Shown: positions 11,048 to 22,240 of the stretch, piece by piece
Layout: each line of letters starts with the position of its first letter
Numbering within the stretch: the stretch's first letter is position 1
DNA from: Aldrovandia affinis
Lineage: Eukaryota > Chordata > Actinopteri > Notacanthiformes > Halosauridae
DNA: 64,000 nucleotides
Direction of reading: 5' to 3'
Assembly (NCBI GenBank): GCA_029706075.1
Contig: JAINUG010000020.1
Location: 3,921,625 to 3,985,624, forward strand
The notes under the pieces: generated by a model
Database searches by the model: none
The model's input: the letters and a program-made list of their open reading frames with translations, nothing else
Told to the model about the DNA's origin: nothing
Program-made: the position numbers and the translations under genes

Positions 11048-12631
11048 CATAGTGGCGATAAAAAGTTTGTGAACCCTTTAGAATTTTCTGCATTTCTGCA
11101 TAAATTTGACGTAAAATGTGATCAGAGCTTCATCCAAGTCCTACAAATAGATCAAGAGAACCCAGTTAAACAAATAACACACAAAACATGATACTTTTTC
11201 ATTTATTTATTGAACAAAATGATCCAACATTAAATGTCTTTGTCGGAAAAAGTACGTGAACCTTTGCTTTCAGTAACTGGTCTGACCCCCTTGAGCAGCA
11301 ATGACTTCAACCAAACGTTTTCGGTAACTGTTGATCAGTCCCGTACATTAGAGATTCCTCCTTAGAGAACTGCTTTAACTCAGTTATGTTGGTGGGCTTC
11401 CTGGCATGAACTCCTCGCTTTAGGTCCTGCCACAACATTTCTATTGGATTAAGGTCTGACTCGGCCATTCCAAAACACAACATTTCTTCTGCTTCAACCA
11501 TTCTTTGGTAAACTGACTTGTGTGTTTAGGGTCGTTGTCTTGCTGCATGACCCACCTTCTGGTGAGCTGCAGTTCATGGACGGATACCCTGACATTTTCC
11601 TGTAGAATTTGCTCGTACAATCCAGAATTCATAGTTCCGTCAATGATGGCAAGCCGTCCTGGTCCCGAGGCAGCAAGGCAGCAAAGCAGCCCCGAACCAT
11701 GATACTGCCACCACCAAAGCAGCCCCGAACACGATACTACCATCACCGTGTTTCACGGTTGGGATGAGGTTCTTATGTTGGAATGCAGTGTTTGGTTTTC
11801 GCCAAACATATAGTTTCTCATTTAAGCCAAAAAGTTTTATTTTCGATTCATCCATCCACAGATCTTCTGGCGCATCAGGGTGATCTTTAGCAAACTTTAC
11901 ATGGGCAGCAATGTTCTTTTTGGAGAGTAGTTCTTGTTCAGTGTTTTCCTGATGGTGGACTCATGAACGCTGACATTAGCCAATGCAAGAGAGGCCTGCA
12001 GATCCTTAAACGTTACCCTGGAGTTCTTTGTGACCTCCTTGAATATTGTACGCCTTGCTCTTGGAGTGATTTTTGTTGGACGACCACTCCTGAGGAGCGT
12101 AACATTCGTGTTGAATTTTCTCCATTTGTACACCATCTGCCTGACAGTGGATTGGTGGAGCCCAAACTCTTTCGAAATGGTTTCGTAACCTTTTCCAGCC
12201 TGATGAGCATCGACAACTCTTTTTCTGAGGTCCTCAGAAATCTCCTTTGATCGAGGCATGGCACACTTCCACAAACCTCTGTGGTGAAGACCAGACTTTG
12301 ATAGTGAAGACCCAGGTTTATGTTTTTTTACATAAGGCAGGGCCACCTAAACTCACTCTTGATGGTCATCCCATTGATTGAAACACCAGACTTTAATTAC
12401 CCCCTTAATTGAACTGATAATTCTAGAGGTTCACATACTTTTTCCAACAAAGAATTTAGATGTTGTGTCATTTTGCTCAGTAAATACATTTTATAAAGGC
12501 AATTTTTTGTGTTAATTGTTTAATCGGGTTGTCTTCATCTTTTAGAAGGACTTAGATGAAGATCTGATCACATTTTAGGTTAACTTTATGCAGACAATTC
12601 TGACAGGTTCACAAACTTTGTCTCGCCACTG
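11048..12631 (-). mobile_element. Tc1/mariner element 2
   Basis: The inverted ends are long. AGTGGCG...AAAGTTTGTGAACC on the left mirrors GGTTCACAAACTTTGTCTCGCCACT on the right, and similarity extends inward (GATCAGA.CTTCATC.AAGTCCT on both sides). The element lies between TA dinucleotides. Its 1.58-kb length fits Tc1 elements with roughly 200-bp inverted repeats. It starts only about 15 bp after element 1 ends. Confidence 0.88.
11307..12346 (-). pseudogene. Tc1-like transposase, broken
   Basis: From 12346 downward, a short lead is followed by MPRSKEISEDLRKRVVDAHQ and a helix-turn-helix region (GYETISKEFGLHQSTVRQMV), then GRPTKITPRARR. Further pieces carry DESKIKLFG with the first catalytic Asp, DGTMNSGLYEQIL, and [11 protein letters not shown] with the second Asp. 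SDLNPIEMLWQDLKRG carries the Glu. The pieces lie in three or more frames (11897-12346, 11640-11855, 11441-11746, 11307-11501), so the gene is broken by several frameshifts although all domains are still present. Confidence 0.88.
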
Positions 12632-12639
12632 TATATATA

Positions 12640-12676
<37 letters not shown>
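12632..12676. repeat. (TA)n microsatellite between Tc1 copies
   Basis: A run of TA repeats separates the right end of Tc1 element 2 from the left end of Tc1 element 3. Similar but shorter TATATA tracts border element 1. Confidence 0.9.
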
Positions 12677-13648
12677 CAGTAGGCTCCATTTTTATTCATA
12701 CCCTTGATAAAGATGAACAAAAGAGATAGTACAAAATAAACTATAGAATTAATGAGGTATATTTATATGCTCACAAATTATCATTTCTTCCGCAGAAAAA
12801 TCAAGAATCACAAATATTCACACACCTGTTATCAGTACTTTGTGGTTCCTCCCTTGGCCATCATAACAGCAACCTTCTGTAGTGTCGTACAAGGTTATGG
12901 AACTTCTTGGGGGGTATCCTCAACCATTCCTCCATGCAGAATTCTTCTAGTTTCTTCAGATTCTTGGTTTGACATTTGTGGACTGCTTTTTTGAGTTCAA
13001 ACCACAAATGTTAAATTGGATTCAGGTCTGAAGACTCAGTGGCCACGTCAGGACATTGATCTTGTGCTCTGTCAACCATTTCTTTGTTTCTTTGGACGTA
13101 TGTTTGGGATCATTGTCTTGTTGGAAGGTCCATCTGCAGCCAAGGTGTAGCTTCCTGGCAGAGAGAACAAGGTTTTCAACAAAATGTCTTGGTACATGCT
13201 GGAGTTCATAGTTCCAACTATTTTAATAAGGGCCCCAGGGCCTGTGGACGCGAAACAACCCCAAAGCATTAAAGATCCACCACCATGTTTCACCGTAGGC
13301 ATGGGGTGCTTTTCAACATTACATTTGGATGCAAAAAATAACGCTGATGTGCATATCCAAAAAGCTTGATTCGGCCACAAGACACGGTTCCAATTGTAGT
13401 TCAGATGTAGTTTGACAAATTCAAGACGCCTTTTTCGATTAATTGTCTTCAAAAGAGGCTTCCTTCTTGCAACTCTGCCATAAGACCATTGTCATGTAAG
13501 CGTAGTTGAATGGTAGCTTTAGACACCTTGTAACCCCAAGATGCCAGGTTGTTTTGGAGATCTTGAAACGTGCCCCTTGGACATTTTTTTGCCTCTCAAA
13601 ACATCTGTCTCACTACACGTGGGTGCAAGACAGACATGCGTCCTCTAC
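12677..13648 (-). mobile_element. Tc1/mariner element 3, truncated
   Basis: The left end (CAGTAGGCTCC after TA) is intact. The minus-strand frame 13072-13452 encodes the catalytic region: KTINRKRRLEFVKLHLNY, then [32 protein letters not shown] and a [11 protein letters not shown] stretch where other Tc1s have QQDNDPKH. The N-terminal DNA-binding part is absent. The copy ends where the element at 13649 begins, and no right inverted repeat is found. Confidence 0.82.
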
Positions 13649-15177
13649 TGGCATTTTTCCACCACACAGCACGGTACGGTAACCATCCGTACGCATAATT
13701 ATCTCCTTCACGGGTCGAGTCCCTGTGTCGTTTTTCCATCACACAACAGAACTGTGAAAATAGGAGGAGTTATCTGAAGTGACAAAAAAGAATGCAACCG
13801 CTGTGGTGACATTAGTAACATTGACATTGTAAACATTCCAGCTCAAATTCACAAAAGCAGAACACAGCTTTCCCCATAACATTTAGCCACAATTTTCTGC
13901 AAAAATATGTCCAGCACGAGCTAGGAGTAGTAGGGAACAATATATCGTATTCCGATGTGAGCATTTGCAATATCATAACGCGATACTGCGATATAATTCT
14001 ATAGCAACGCTCAACGCTGGGCATATTTTGTCTTACATTTGTTTCCCACTCGTACTAGCTTTGTCTCCCCAGAACTAATTTACCAGAATCACATCCCAGC
14101 CCAAGCAAGCTTCAATCTCGGATGCATTTGAAAATGCAATGCCTTAGGAGAAAAGCTCTTGAAGCTTTTCAAAATCACACGAAATCAAAATCACCTTCCA
14201 CCTCGCAAAACACATGATGCTAATATATACTGTAAGCGAAGAGATGTTCCAGAAATTGATCCAGAGGCTTGACAAGCGAAACAAACAAAGCAACCTCAAC
14301 AGACCTGTGGTCCAGGCAGACAACTAAACCATATCAAAGTTTAACAGACTCTTTATTAAGAAGGACTTTGAGTAGAGAAGCCGCTGCTTGCAAAAGTTGT
14401 TTTCCCCTGGAGATCACACGGGGAAAAAACCTAGCGCTCGTTTGCTCTTTGTTGAAGAACAACGATTGAATATTTTTTTGATTACAAACTCTTTATTTTC
14501 ATTTATGTCATATATATTTTCAGTCACCACTTAAGAAAAAATATTTTAAGGTTTAACTTATTTCTGTAATTATTGTATTTATAAACAGTGCTGTGGTGAA
14601 AGAAACAGTAGGACAACTGTGTTCATTCAGTAATGTGATTAAGTTCAACAGAAACAGCTGAATAAATGTTTTTTTCAACATTTCAATAGGCTAAACTAAT
14701 ATCAGGAAAAACTGTATTGTTTGGGTTCCCTTAATTCACTTAATATAATGCCTATTCTATGATGTCTGGAACACATAATATCAATGATCAATTTTCCACC
14801 CATGTGTTTTGTTACATCTTGTGGTATATCGCAATCGCAATATAGATTATCGTTAATGAAAATGAAAATAGTATACTTTGTCCTTTCAAAGAAAACGTGT
14901 TTATTTCAGTTTTCATAACACGCAAACCTGACAATAATGCCAAAAAACATGGTGGTTGTGTCTGAGCCTGTCTAAGATTTAGCATGATGACTCTGTGCAG
15001 TATTGCTAGCTCCACCCTTAGGTCCCTGTTCGGCTCGCTAGTACCTAAACAGAGCAGTAGCTAAATTCAGCATGGGTACGGATCGCTTGGCGGTGGAAAA
15101 AGCGACAAAACGTGGGAGCCCGGATTGGTTACAGTGCCATGCAGTACCGTACTGTGCGGTGCGGTGGAAAAACGCCA
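13649..15177. mobile_element. 1.5-kb element with TIRs, unclassified
   Basis: The left end TGGCATTTTTCCACCACAC and the reverse complement of the right end, TGGCGTTTTTCCACCGCAC, are near-identical. Both are followed by a CACGGTACGG-like core. Inside I see only short frames without a transposase (13812-14024, 14269-14469, 14812-15015). The flanks are TAC on the left and TAA on the right, so any duplication would be at most TA. The superfamily is not determined. Confidence 0.65.
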
Positions 15178-16573
15178 TAAACTTTCCTGTCTTCCATTAC
15201 AAACATCGGGTCCGTTTCTTCAGCAGTACAGAAATTATTTTACTTTGATTCTGTATTTTGAACTTACCAACAGGGCATTCCAGATTGCGGAAGAGAGAAC
15301 AAAAAATAAATTAAAAAAATGAGCAAAGTTGTTCAAATAAGGACTGGAGCTTTTGCTTTTTCAAGCTGTTTTTGAGGACCCACAACAAAGGACCAAATGA
15401 TACTGGTTGTACCAAACAAATACTAATTTGTTTCCTCGTTGATATTCCAAAGCTCAGTAAACGCCATGTAGGAAGTGAGGGGGTGACGAGCAGGTTCGGG
15501 TTCTGTATGTAGCTGGCAACATGACAAACGCAGGCGCAGTACTAGGGTAACCTTAAAAAAAAAACTTGTTCACATTAACATGGCCAGGAAATGCAGTCTC
15601 TTCTCTCCCAGTGCACTGCACCCCAAAAAGTCACTTTGTGCTGACAAACTGTCAGCTTGTTTCAGCTGTGTTGCATTAAAACCAATGCAAGCCAAAGCCA
15701 TTCACTGAGAAACAGACCAACATCAAAGGCAAAGGGGAAACAGCAGTTTTTATTAAGCTGCTTCCTGATCTTTTTTTAAAACCATGGGTGTGGCTTGCAT
15801 TACCAAAACCATGGGTGACATTCCATTGGCTAATGCCTTGGGAACTGAAATCTGCTTGTTGCCCCGCACTTTAGTTGGTAGAAGTAATTACTCCCGTGTA
15901 AGATGTGGGTCATTTTGTGAAGATTTGACACACATCTGCATACAGCAACAAAAAAAAGGTGGGTGTGGGTGTTGGTTTTACAATTAAGTTTAATTATAGT
16001 TTAACTGCTCCACTGATACTCTCCCAGCAAGGGCTGCCAGAAAATTACAAAGAAATTAGAAGTACTATAATAAACAGTGGGTTGGAGGCAGAGGGGGGTG
16101 GGGTATTACAAGTCAAGCTGTAATACAGTATGAAGTCCCGCCTCTATGAGGGCTTGAATTGAATGAACCCTCACAGAAAGCAAGTTGTGACATCACCATA
16201 CAGGTCATGTGGTGGAAAAACAAGCAATGATGTCATTATGGCGCTTGGGACAATCCAGCATCAGAATCAAGCTTACTTAACAACTGATGTTGAATGCCTT
16301 GGGGTGAATTTCAACTTGAAGCTCTGCCCAAACAAGTATCATCAGCAATATCAGTTTCCGTGCAACCACACTCTTGAAACTATCGTGCAGCCAAAACACA
16401 ATACAACTGCACTCTGCTGGATGGGCACTTTCACAATAATTTGGCTGTGTATTCACTGTCCATTAAGCATAAAAAGCATGTGTAATTTAGGTTGGCAACT
16501 TATTTCAAAATGCCCCTAAAAATGTTTGCTGGAGCACACCCCACACACACAAAAATAACTGAAGTCAGAAGTG
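15178..16573. other. Intergenic, nothing recognised
   Basis: Short frames at 15784-15987 and 16163-16519 (plus) show no domain. No inverted-repeat element or tRNA-like head was seen. Confidence 0.45.
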
Positions 16574-16945
16574 TGGACACGCCTCCCGCATGGCCCAGTG
16601 GTTACAACGTTCGACGCTGGCCACAGAGACCGGGGTTCAATTCCCCATCTCGCCAGAGTCGGCTCTGGCCGGGAGCGCCGCCGGGAGCGCCGCCAGGAGC
16701 GGCGATTGGCTGTCCGCCCCAGGGAGGGGGGAGGGAAGCCGACATGACGTTCGCTGCGCATAAGAGTGGCATTGTAGTACCGGGTTACGGTCCACACTTG
16801 ACGAGTGCCGTCTCGAAAGAGGCGTCAGGTTGCCTTCGTCACTACCGGTCGCAGGACTACGGCAGCAAAATCACATTACTGGGGGGGGGATTGACATAGA
16901 AATAGCGGGTCTAATTGGCAACCAAATTGGGATAAAAATCTGAAA
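16574..16945 (+). repeat. tRNA-derived SINE, family I-like
   Basis: The head GCATGGCCCAGTGGTTACAA resembles a tRNA box A and GGGGTTCAATTCCCC resembles box B. They are followed by a GC-rich body with GGGAGCGCCGCC repeated, GGCGATTGGCTGTCCGCCCC, AGTTCGCTGCG-like sequence and GTCTCGAAAGAGGCG. The 3' tail is AGAAATAGCGGGTCTAATTGGC plus AACCAAATTGGGA. The body and tail recur at 6950, 18127 and 61190. Confidence 0.8.
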
Positions 16946-17124
16946 CAAAAAATTATAGAAGTGTGGACACAACCATCTGGTGTCAAGGCAGGCACTTCAT
17001 CCAGAAGGCCACTGAACATTAACTCATTATAATGCCTGGAAAATCTTCAGGGCCCTCTCTGGCATAGTCTGCATAGTATTCGAGACATCAAAGATGAGCA
17101 TTTGAATCCCAAGTGGCTCTATAA

Positions 17125-17334
17125 ATGTATTTATTTATATACATTTCTTTTTTTTCATATTGGAATGCCCAATCGGATTCTAAAGCTATGAATTCGAGAG
17201 AGAGCAGACATGCACACGCTCTCCGCCTAAACAAATGTCAGCCGCCGCTTACTTACACCAGGCAAGTTAAGCTTGCACATGAGTTGGAGGAATACACTAC
17301 ATGTGCAGCTTTGTACAGGTAGACTGTGAGAGCC
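17125..17334 (-). repeat. SINE family II, 3' part
   Basis: On the minus strand this ends with the module ATTGGGCATTCCAATATG. The same module is found at the 3' end of the full copy at 36660-37075 and in minus-strand fragments at 31076-31205 and 37310-37470. The 5' head is missing. Confidence 0.55.
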
Positions 17335-17690
17335 CGAATGGTGGCTCAATGGTGGCTCATCCTGCTAAGACACTGAGTTCCAGTGCACCCCACGGTCTGG
17401 TATCAAATCCTGGCAATGCCTGTGCCAGGTGGCATAACTGGCCATAGGACGGAGGTTCAGTCAGTGGGGTTGTCCTTGTTTCATGGCACACCAGAGCTGG
17501 CTCTGGTCAAACAGACACCTGCCGTCTGCCTGGGCCATCAGCGCATGAACTCACAATTACAACACAAGTCAGCTGGTGGACTGCGGAGTGAAAAGAAGCA
17601 TTGGCTGGCAGTACACACTTTAGAGGAGAGCGCAAGCTTGTGTGCAATCAACCGAATTCAGAGAACGTAGCAATACAGAGACCAGCCTAA
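17335..17690 (+). repeat. tRNA-derived SINE, family II
   Basis: The head contains GGTGGCTCATCCTGCTAAGA and CCCCACGGTCTGGTATCAAA, the same blocks as the copy at 36660-37075. Both later show a GACTGC.G.G.GAAAAGAAGC block. The two SINEs align in order, with the central part diverged. Confidence 0.7.
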
Positions 17691-18126
17691 GAATACAATC
17701 GTGTCTTCAAAAATTTTATTGAGTGATTTTTTTTATTCGATTTTTTTTATTAAGTATTATAAAATCGGATTAAAAATAATAATAAAAATACAGCAATGGT
17801 TGCAAAATAATACAGAAAGGCTATGGCAGAAATAATTATATTTCACTGTTTACTGTTTAATAGGGTTAGACAGTAATATAAAAAAGTTAATCAGTTAAAA
17901 AAAGAAAAATAATTTTGTGAACACCCTGATCGATAAATAGCAGACTTGCCATTCTGAATGCTCATCTATTCTAGATGGCAACTACTAGTATGTGTCCAAT
18001 GATTGTGAACTATAATAATTGCTCTTGCATGCACCTACAAGCTGCGTCAGTTTTTGTTTTTGCCAGAATGGCATTTACAATCTTTAGCCTTTCTGGGGAC
18101 AGCCAAGGACAACAATTTGTTAAAAT

Positions 18127-18412
18127 ACCAATGATGGCTTAATGGTCAAAGCATTCCCCTGCAGCTGCAGTTCGAAACCCGACTGCGCCAATTGGCTGTC
18201 CCCTCAAGGGAGAAGGGGGAGGGTGAACCAAGAACGCGATGGGTGTCTCTAGAAAGTAGGTGGGCGAGTTACGTCTTGGGAGGAGGCGGATCATCGTCGG
18301 CCTCGGGGAATTAGCTTGCCCCGTACTGACGGGAGGCGAGTTCGTGGGGGAGGGCGAATCAAAAGAAATAGAGGGTATAATTGGCTACCAAATTGACTAA
18401 TTTTTTATTTTA
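18127..18412 (+). repeat. tRNA-related SINE, family I
   Basis: The head GATGGCTTAATGGTCAAAGC is followed by box B-like GCAGTTCGAAACCC, GGTGTCTCTAGAAAG, GGAGGAGGCGGATCATCG, GTGGGGGAGGGCGAATCAA and the tail AATAGAGGGTATAATTGGCT. It is the best match to the copy at 6950. Confidence 0.78.
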
Positions 18413-20160
18413 TTTTTTTTAAGACCAATGATGGAATGTTTCTCCAGCCATTTCCTGAATAAAAACAGCCAGAAAGCCATGAAACATTAAAAAGATGAAA
18501 TGCTAATGACAAGAATAAATATGAAATATCGGCAAATACGGAATATGCGGAATTTACTGAGCTATGACATGAGCGCGAGGGTTTATTTAATCACAAACAG
18601 CGAGCACTACAAACAACAGAACCATGATACAAATACATAAATGGCCCTGCGGCTTGATAGAAACAGTTGGTGCCTTTGTTTGTTCTTGAGTTGCGGGAAG
18701 TCCTTTAAAAACCTTATAGTTGCAAAAATGGGTCAGGGAACCACGAAAAAAATCCCATACGAAAGCTTGTTATCAGACTGAATCATTTCTAGCAGTGGGG
18801 AGAGTCATTAGCATGAAGCCGAATCACCTCCAGTGAAAGTCTATCCCCCGTGACGCGAGGTAACGTTAGCTAGGCTAATGATTGATTACCTGTCAACTTG
18901 TGCTTGAATGAGGAAAAAACGGCAACTGACAAAATCAAAAGAAAATGTGAATGCGAAATATACATGTCGATTGAGGATAAGAAACGTGTATATAATTATA
19001 ATAACGTTCCTTTCTGCGCTTTTACAATAATAATTAGCCTATCCCATTTCTATTTCTCATACGTTTTACATCATTTTCCCCAATTGCCATTTCCATTCCT
19101 CATTTAAGATTTATTTTGAATGTAGGTACAAATGACCCTCCACAATCTTAAACTCAGGCTTGAATATGGACGCATCTTAAACAACAACAAAAAAAACCAA
19201 ATGTTAGTGTTGGGGAGGGGCTCTCTCCTCTCCCTCTGCATTTATCTTCACCTCCCTCGGACCCGGCGCACCGGTCAAGGCACCACCTGGCCGACCAAAC
19301 ATCCTGGGGAATCACTGGACGAAGCCTCAAAAATAAGCTAAATTGCCCACCATAAAGTATAATGATACACGAAGCATTTATTTATTAATAATCATTACCG
19401 GCTAACGCTAGCCTGCTATTACCGTACTACCGTTGCATATGCCGTCGACAATATAAACCGCAAAGCCTTTCAGGACAACAACGGGTCAAATAAATACTGG
19501 CTATAGCACGCAGCAAGCTAACTTTATCCAAAACGGCAACGTTAACGTACTAGATACATTCGAAGGCTCTATCAACCTGCATTTTATAGCCGACTAGTTA
19601 GCTGCCTTGCTTGCCTTTTTTTACCCAAAGCAGGCTAGTCCGCTATTTCATCGAACAGCAACGTTATCCATGCAATGCAGCTAACGTTGTTAAGCAAGCC
19701 AGGTATCTTTAGGTTATTTAACGTTAGATATACAGCCAGCTAGCTACGTTTAATTCAGATTCACATTTGCTGACCAAAATCTTTTAGCTATCGTGTTATC
19801 TGTCCGACGTTAGAATGGCAAGGTACATAACGTTACTCAGAAACGCTGCACATCACTCACCCAGAATGGAACACCAGCCAGGATAAATTGCCTGTTAATG
19901 CTTCTAATCTCAGCCAACATTAGCGAACGTTATCTAACGCGTCTGCTTTCGACGCAACTTTCTTATGAAGCCACGTAACGTTACGATACCAAAGGTCTGA
20001 CAAAGGACTGCTAAGCTAGCTAGTTAGCTACCTCTGTCGCATCTATACGGAAACCACCCCATGCCTTTTCAGCATAGCATAGGTAGGTAGGTAGGTAAGT
20101 TGCAAGCGAGCAACGAAGCTAGTCCAAAAGATGGTAGGATCGTATCATTACTACCAGCCC
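18413..20160. other. Intergenic, TAACGTTAGCTAGC-rich
   Basis: Many overlapping AACGTTA and TAGCTAGC words occur (around 18861-18875, 19400-20040), as is common near fish gene starts and in first introns. There is no convincing open frame. A short GTAG repeat lies at about 20081-20097. Confidence 0.5.
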
Positions 20161-20216
20161 ATCTGCAATAAAGCAAACACAGCCGCATTCAATGTCAGTG
20201 GAAACAAACACTAACC

Positions 20217-20530
20217 TCATATGTCGGGAGCCGTCGAAAATTGTACAATCGTATATGTGCAATCTCTAAAGTAAATGTGGCACATACAAAATACGTATAA
20301 AGGATTATGTTTTTTGTTTAAAAAAAGCTGCATTTCCTTTGGTGTCGGACATCCAGGGAAACCGAGGTTTTTCCGCGTTTGGAAGCACTCGTCAGGAAAA
20401 GTGATGTCATTGCTTGAAATTGCACTCGCCGCCCCGTCCTCAGTGGAGTAGCCAATCTCTGTGTGGTCCACATATCTCATTTGAAAAACTACTTGGTTTT
20501 GGGCTTTTTCATCTAGCCTAATGTCCACGT
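20217..20530 (-). other. Possible first exon of a minus-strand gene
   Basis: On the minus strand this interval is open for 103 codons. Near its end is CCGACATATGAG followed by GTTAGTGTTT, a plausible exon end with an ATG just before a 5' splice donor. It borders a CpG-containing, TAACGTTAGC-rich stretch like those near the other gene starts here. I could not identify a protein or a downstream exon. It could equally be chance. Confidence 0.2.
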
Positions 20531-21192
20531 TTCCTCTTGAGGAGTTTGAATATTTTATAGGCGAGGTCAGTTGCCTGCATTATTTCGACCTGAAAATGAA
20601 AAGACGCAAGATTCCTTTTATTTGTGTGTTTGCCCTCTTGCCTGCCAGCTGCAAAATAGTAGGCTGTTGGCTACTACAACAGACACGTCTTCTATCACAC
20701 ATATCTAAATCCAGCATTTGGCCAAGCAGTGTGTAATCGCTACTTTAAGTATAGACGCTAAACGTTTTCCTTGAAAGATTAATCAGAAGGAGGGATCGTC
20801 TACTTTTAACCTGAAGTGGGGAGGAGGCCTGCATTATGTAAGCCTACAAGTGAATAAAATAGATGATAGTTGATCCAAACGTGTTACAAGTCTTTTTTCC
20901 CTGTTTGAGGTATTGCACAGCGTCTCCATCCCCTTAACTCATATGGGTGGGGCAGCAACACACTCCCCCTGCCCCAAGAGCAAGGAGTCAGTCAGAGGGC
21001 AACCTTGACAATGCAAGGTCATCTGGGAAGGCCATAGGGCAACAATCGGTTGTGTAGGTGGCAGGCAGCACTAGTTATTTCAGAGGAAAACCTAGTATTT
21101 ATAGAACCAGTGGCTGAAACAGGGACAGAATCATAACGTGCATTTTAGGATAGCACAATGCTACTTACTCTTGCTGGGGGTTATGTCTATAT

Positions 21193-21481
21193 CAGGGGGG
21201 GATTTTAGAACCTATTTAGGGCGGCTTTAGCCCCCCTGTCTTTCATCTCAGCCCCCCTTAAAATGTTTAGTCATTCTTTTCTAAAAAAACATTTTGACTT
21301 AATATCTATTTTTAAAAATACCACATATAAAGAGTGGTATTTCAACCACTGTGGTGTTTTTGTTTTGGGGAATGTAACAGTAAATTAATTTAAAATGTAG
21401 GCTTGTGCTTTGCATGTGTACATCTCACATTCTCATTGGGGGCTGAGCCCCCCTAAAGGTAAAATCCTAGAATTGCCCCTG
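21193..21481. mobile_element. hAT-like MITE, 289 bp
   Basis: The left end CAGGGG.GGATTTTAGAACC pairs with the right end, whose reverse complement reads CAGGGGCAATTCTAGGATTT. Both are followed by a GGCTNNAGCCCCCC block, so the inverted repeats exceed 40 bp with mismatches. The flanks GTCTATAT and GTCCAAAT are a partly decayed 8-bp duplication, consistent with hAT. There is no coding capacity. Confidence 0.75.
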
Positions 21482-22004
21482 GTCCAAATAAATTTAAAAA
21501 AGAACGCTTGAAGTGAATCTATCAAAACATACAAATGCAGTATGCCGGTTTGCAGTGAATAAACCATGGCATGGACTGATGAGAAGAAAACGAATTTAAA
21601 CTAGCCTATAACCAAGCCCAGATCGTCTTCCCAAAATCTGGGAAGAAGAAAAACTCTATGGCCATGTCTGTAGCTCTAACAAGTAGTTCATAATGGTTTG
21701 GTTGGAGAAGGAAAATGATTACAGTTATTTTTTTGAAGTTTATAACATGCAAATAACGGAATAACTGGTACAAATCCAATTTTCTCCCAGCTGAAATAAC
21801 ACTGCTGTGCATGTAGCTTTGTAATAATAACAGTCGCAGTCACATTTTACCCCAAACTTCTGACAGCAAGATTAAATATGTGAAACCCCAGGAACAAGTA
21901 AATAACCCAGCTAATAATTTTTGGTTCTCAGAACATTTGGAAAACTAGGGTAAATGTTCCAAGCATTTACAGTTTCCCAGTTTCCTGGATATCCCTCGAA
22001 CATT

Positions 22005-22240
22005 GTCTGCAGTATAGGTGGCAGTGTAGCATAATATTTAGGGAACCAGGGTTTGTAACTTGGTTGCAGGTTCAATTCCCTGTTGTGGAACTGCTGTTGT
22101 ACCCTTGAGCAAGGTACTTAACCTGATTTGCTTCAGTAAATATCCAGCTGTATAAATCCAGTTGGATTGCATGTAAAGAAATGTAAACTGTGTAAGTTGC
22201 TTTGGATAAGAGTGTCTGCCAAATGTAAAAAAAATGTCAC
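22005..22240 (+). repeat. V-SINE-type SINE
   Basis: GGTGGCAGTGTAGCATA resembles a tRNA-derived head and GCAGGTTCAATTCCCTG is box B. The central CCCTTGAGCAAGGTACTTAA block is the conserved centre of the vertebrate V-SINE superfamily. The tail TGTAAGTTGCTTTGGATAAG, then AGTGTCTGCCAAATG, is the L2-type 3' end, so mobilisation by L2 is expected. Confidence 0.85.

Noticed and set aside
20217-20528. 103-residue minus-strand frame as a protein gene.
   Set aside because: The peptide has no recognisable domain. Only a possible noncoding first exon is kept, at low confidence.
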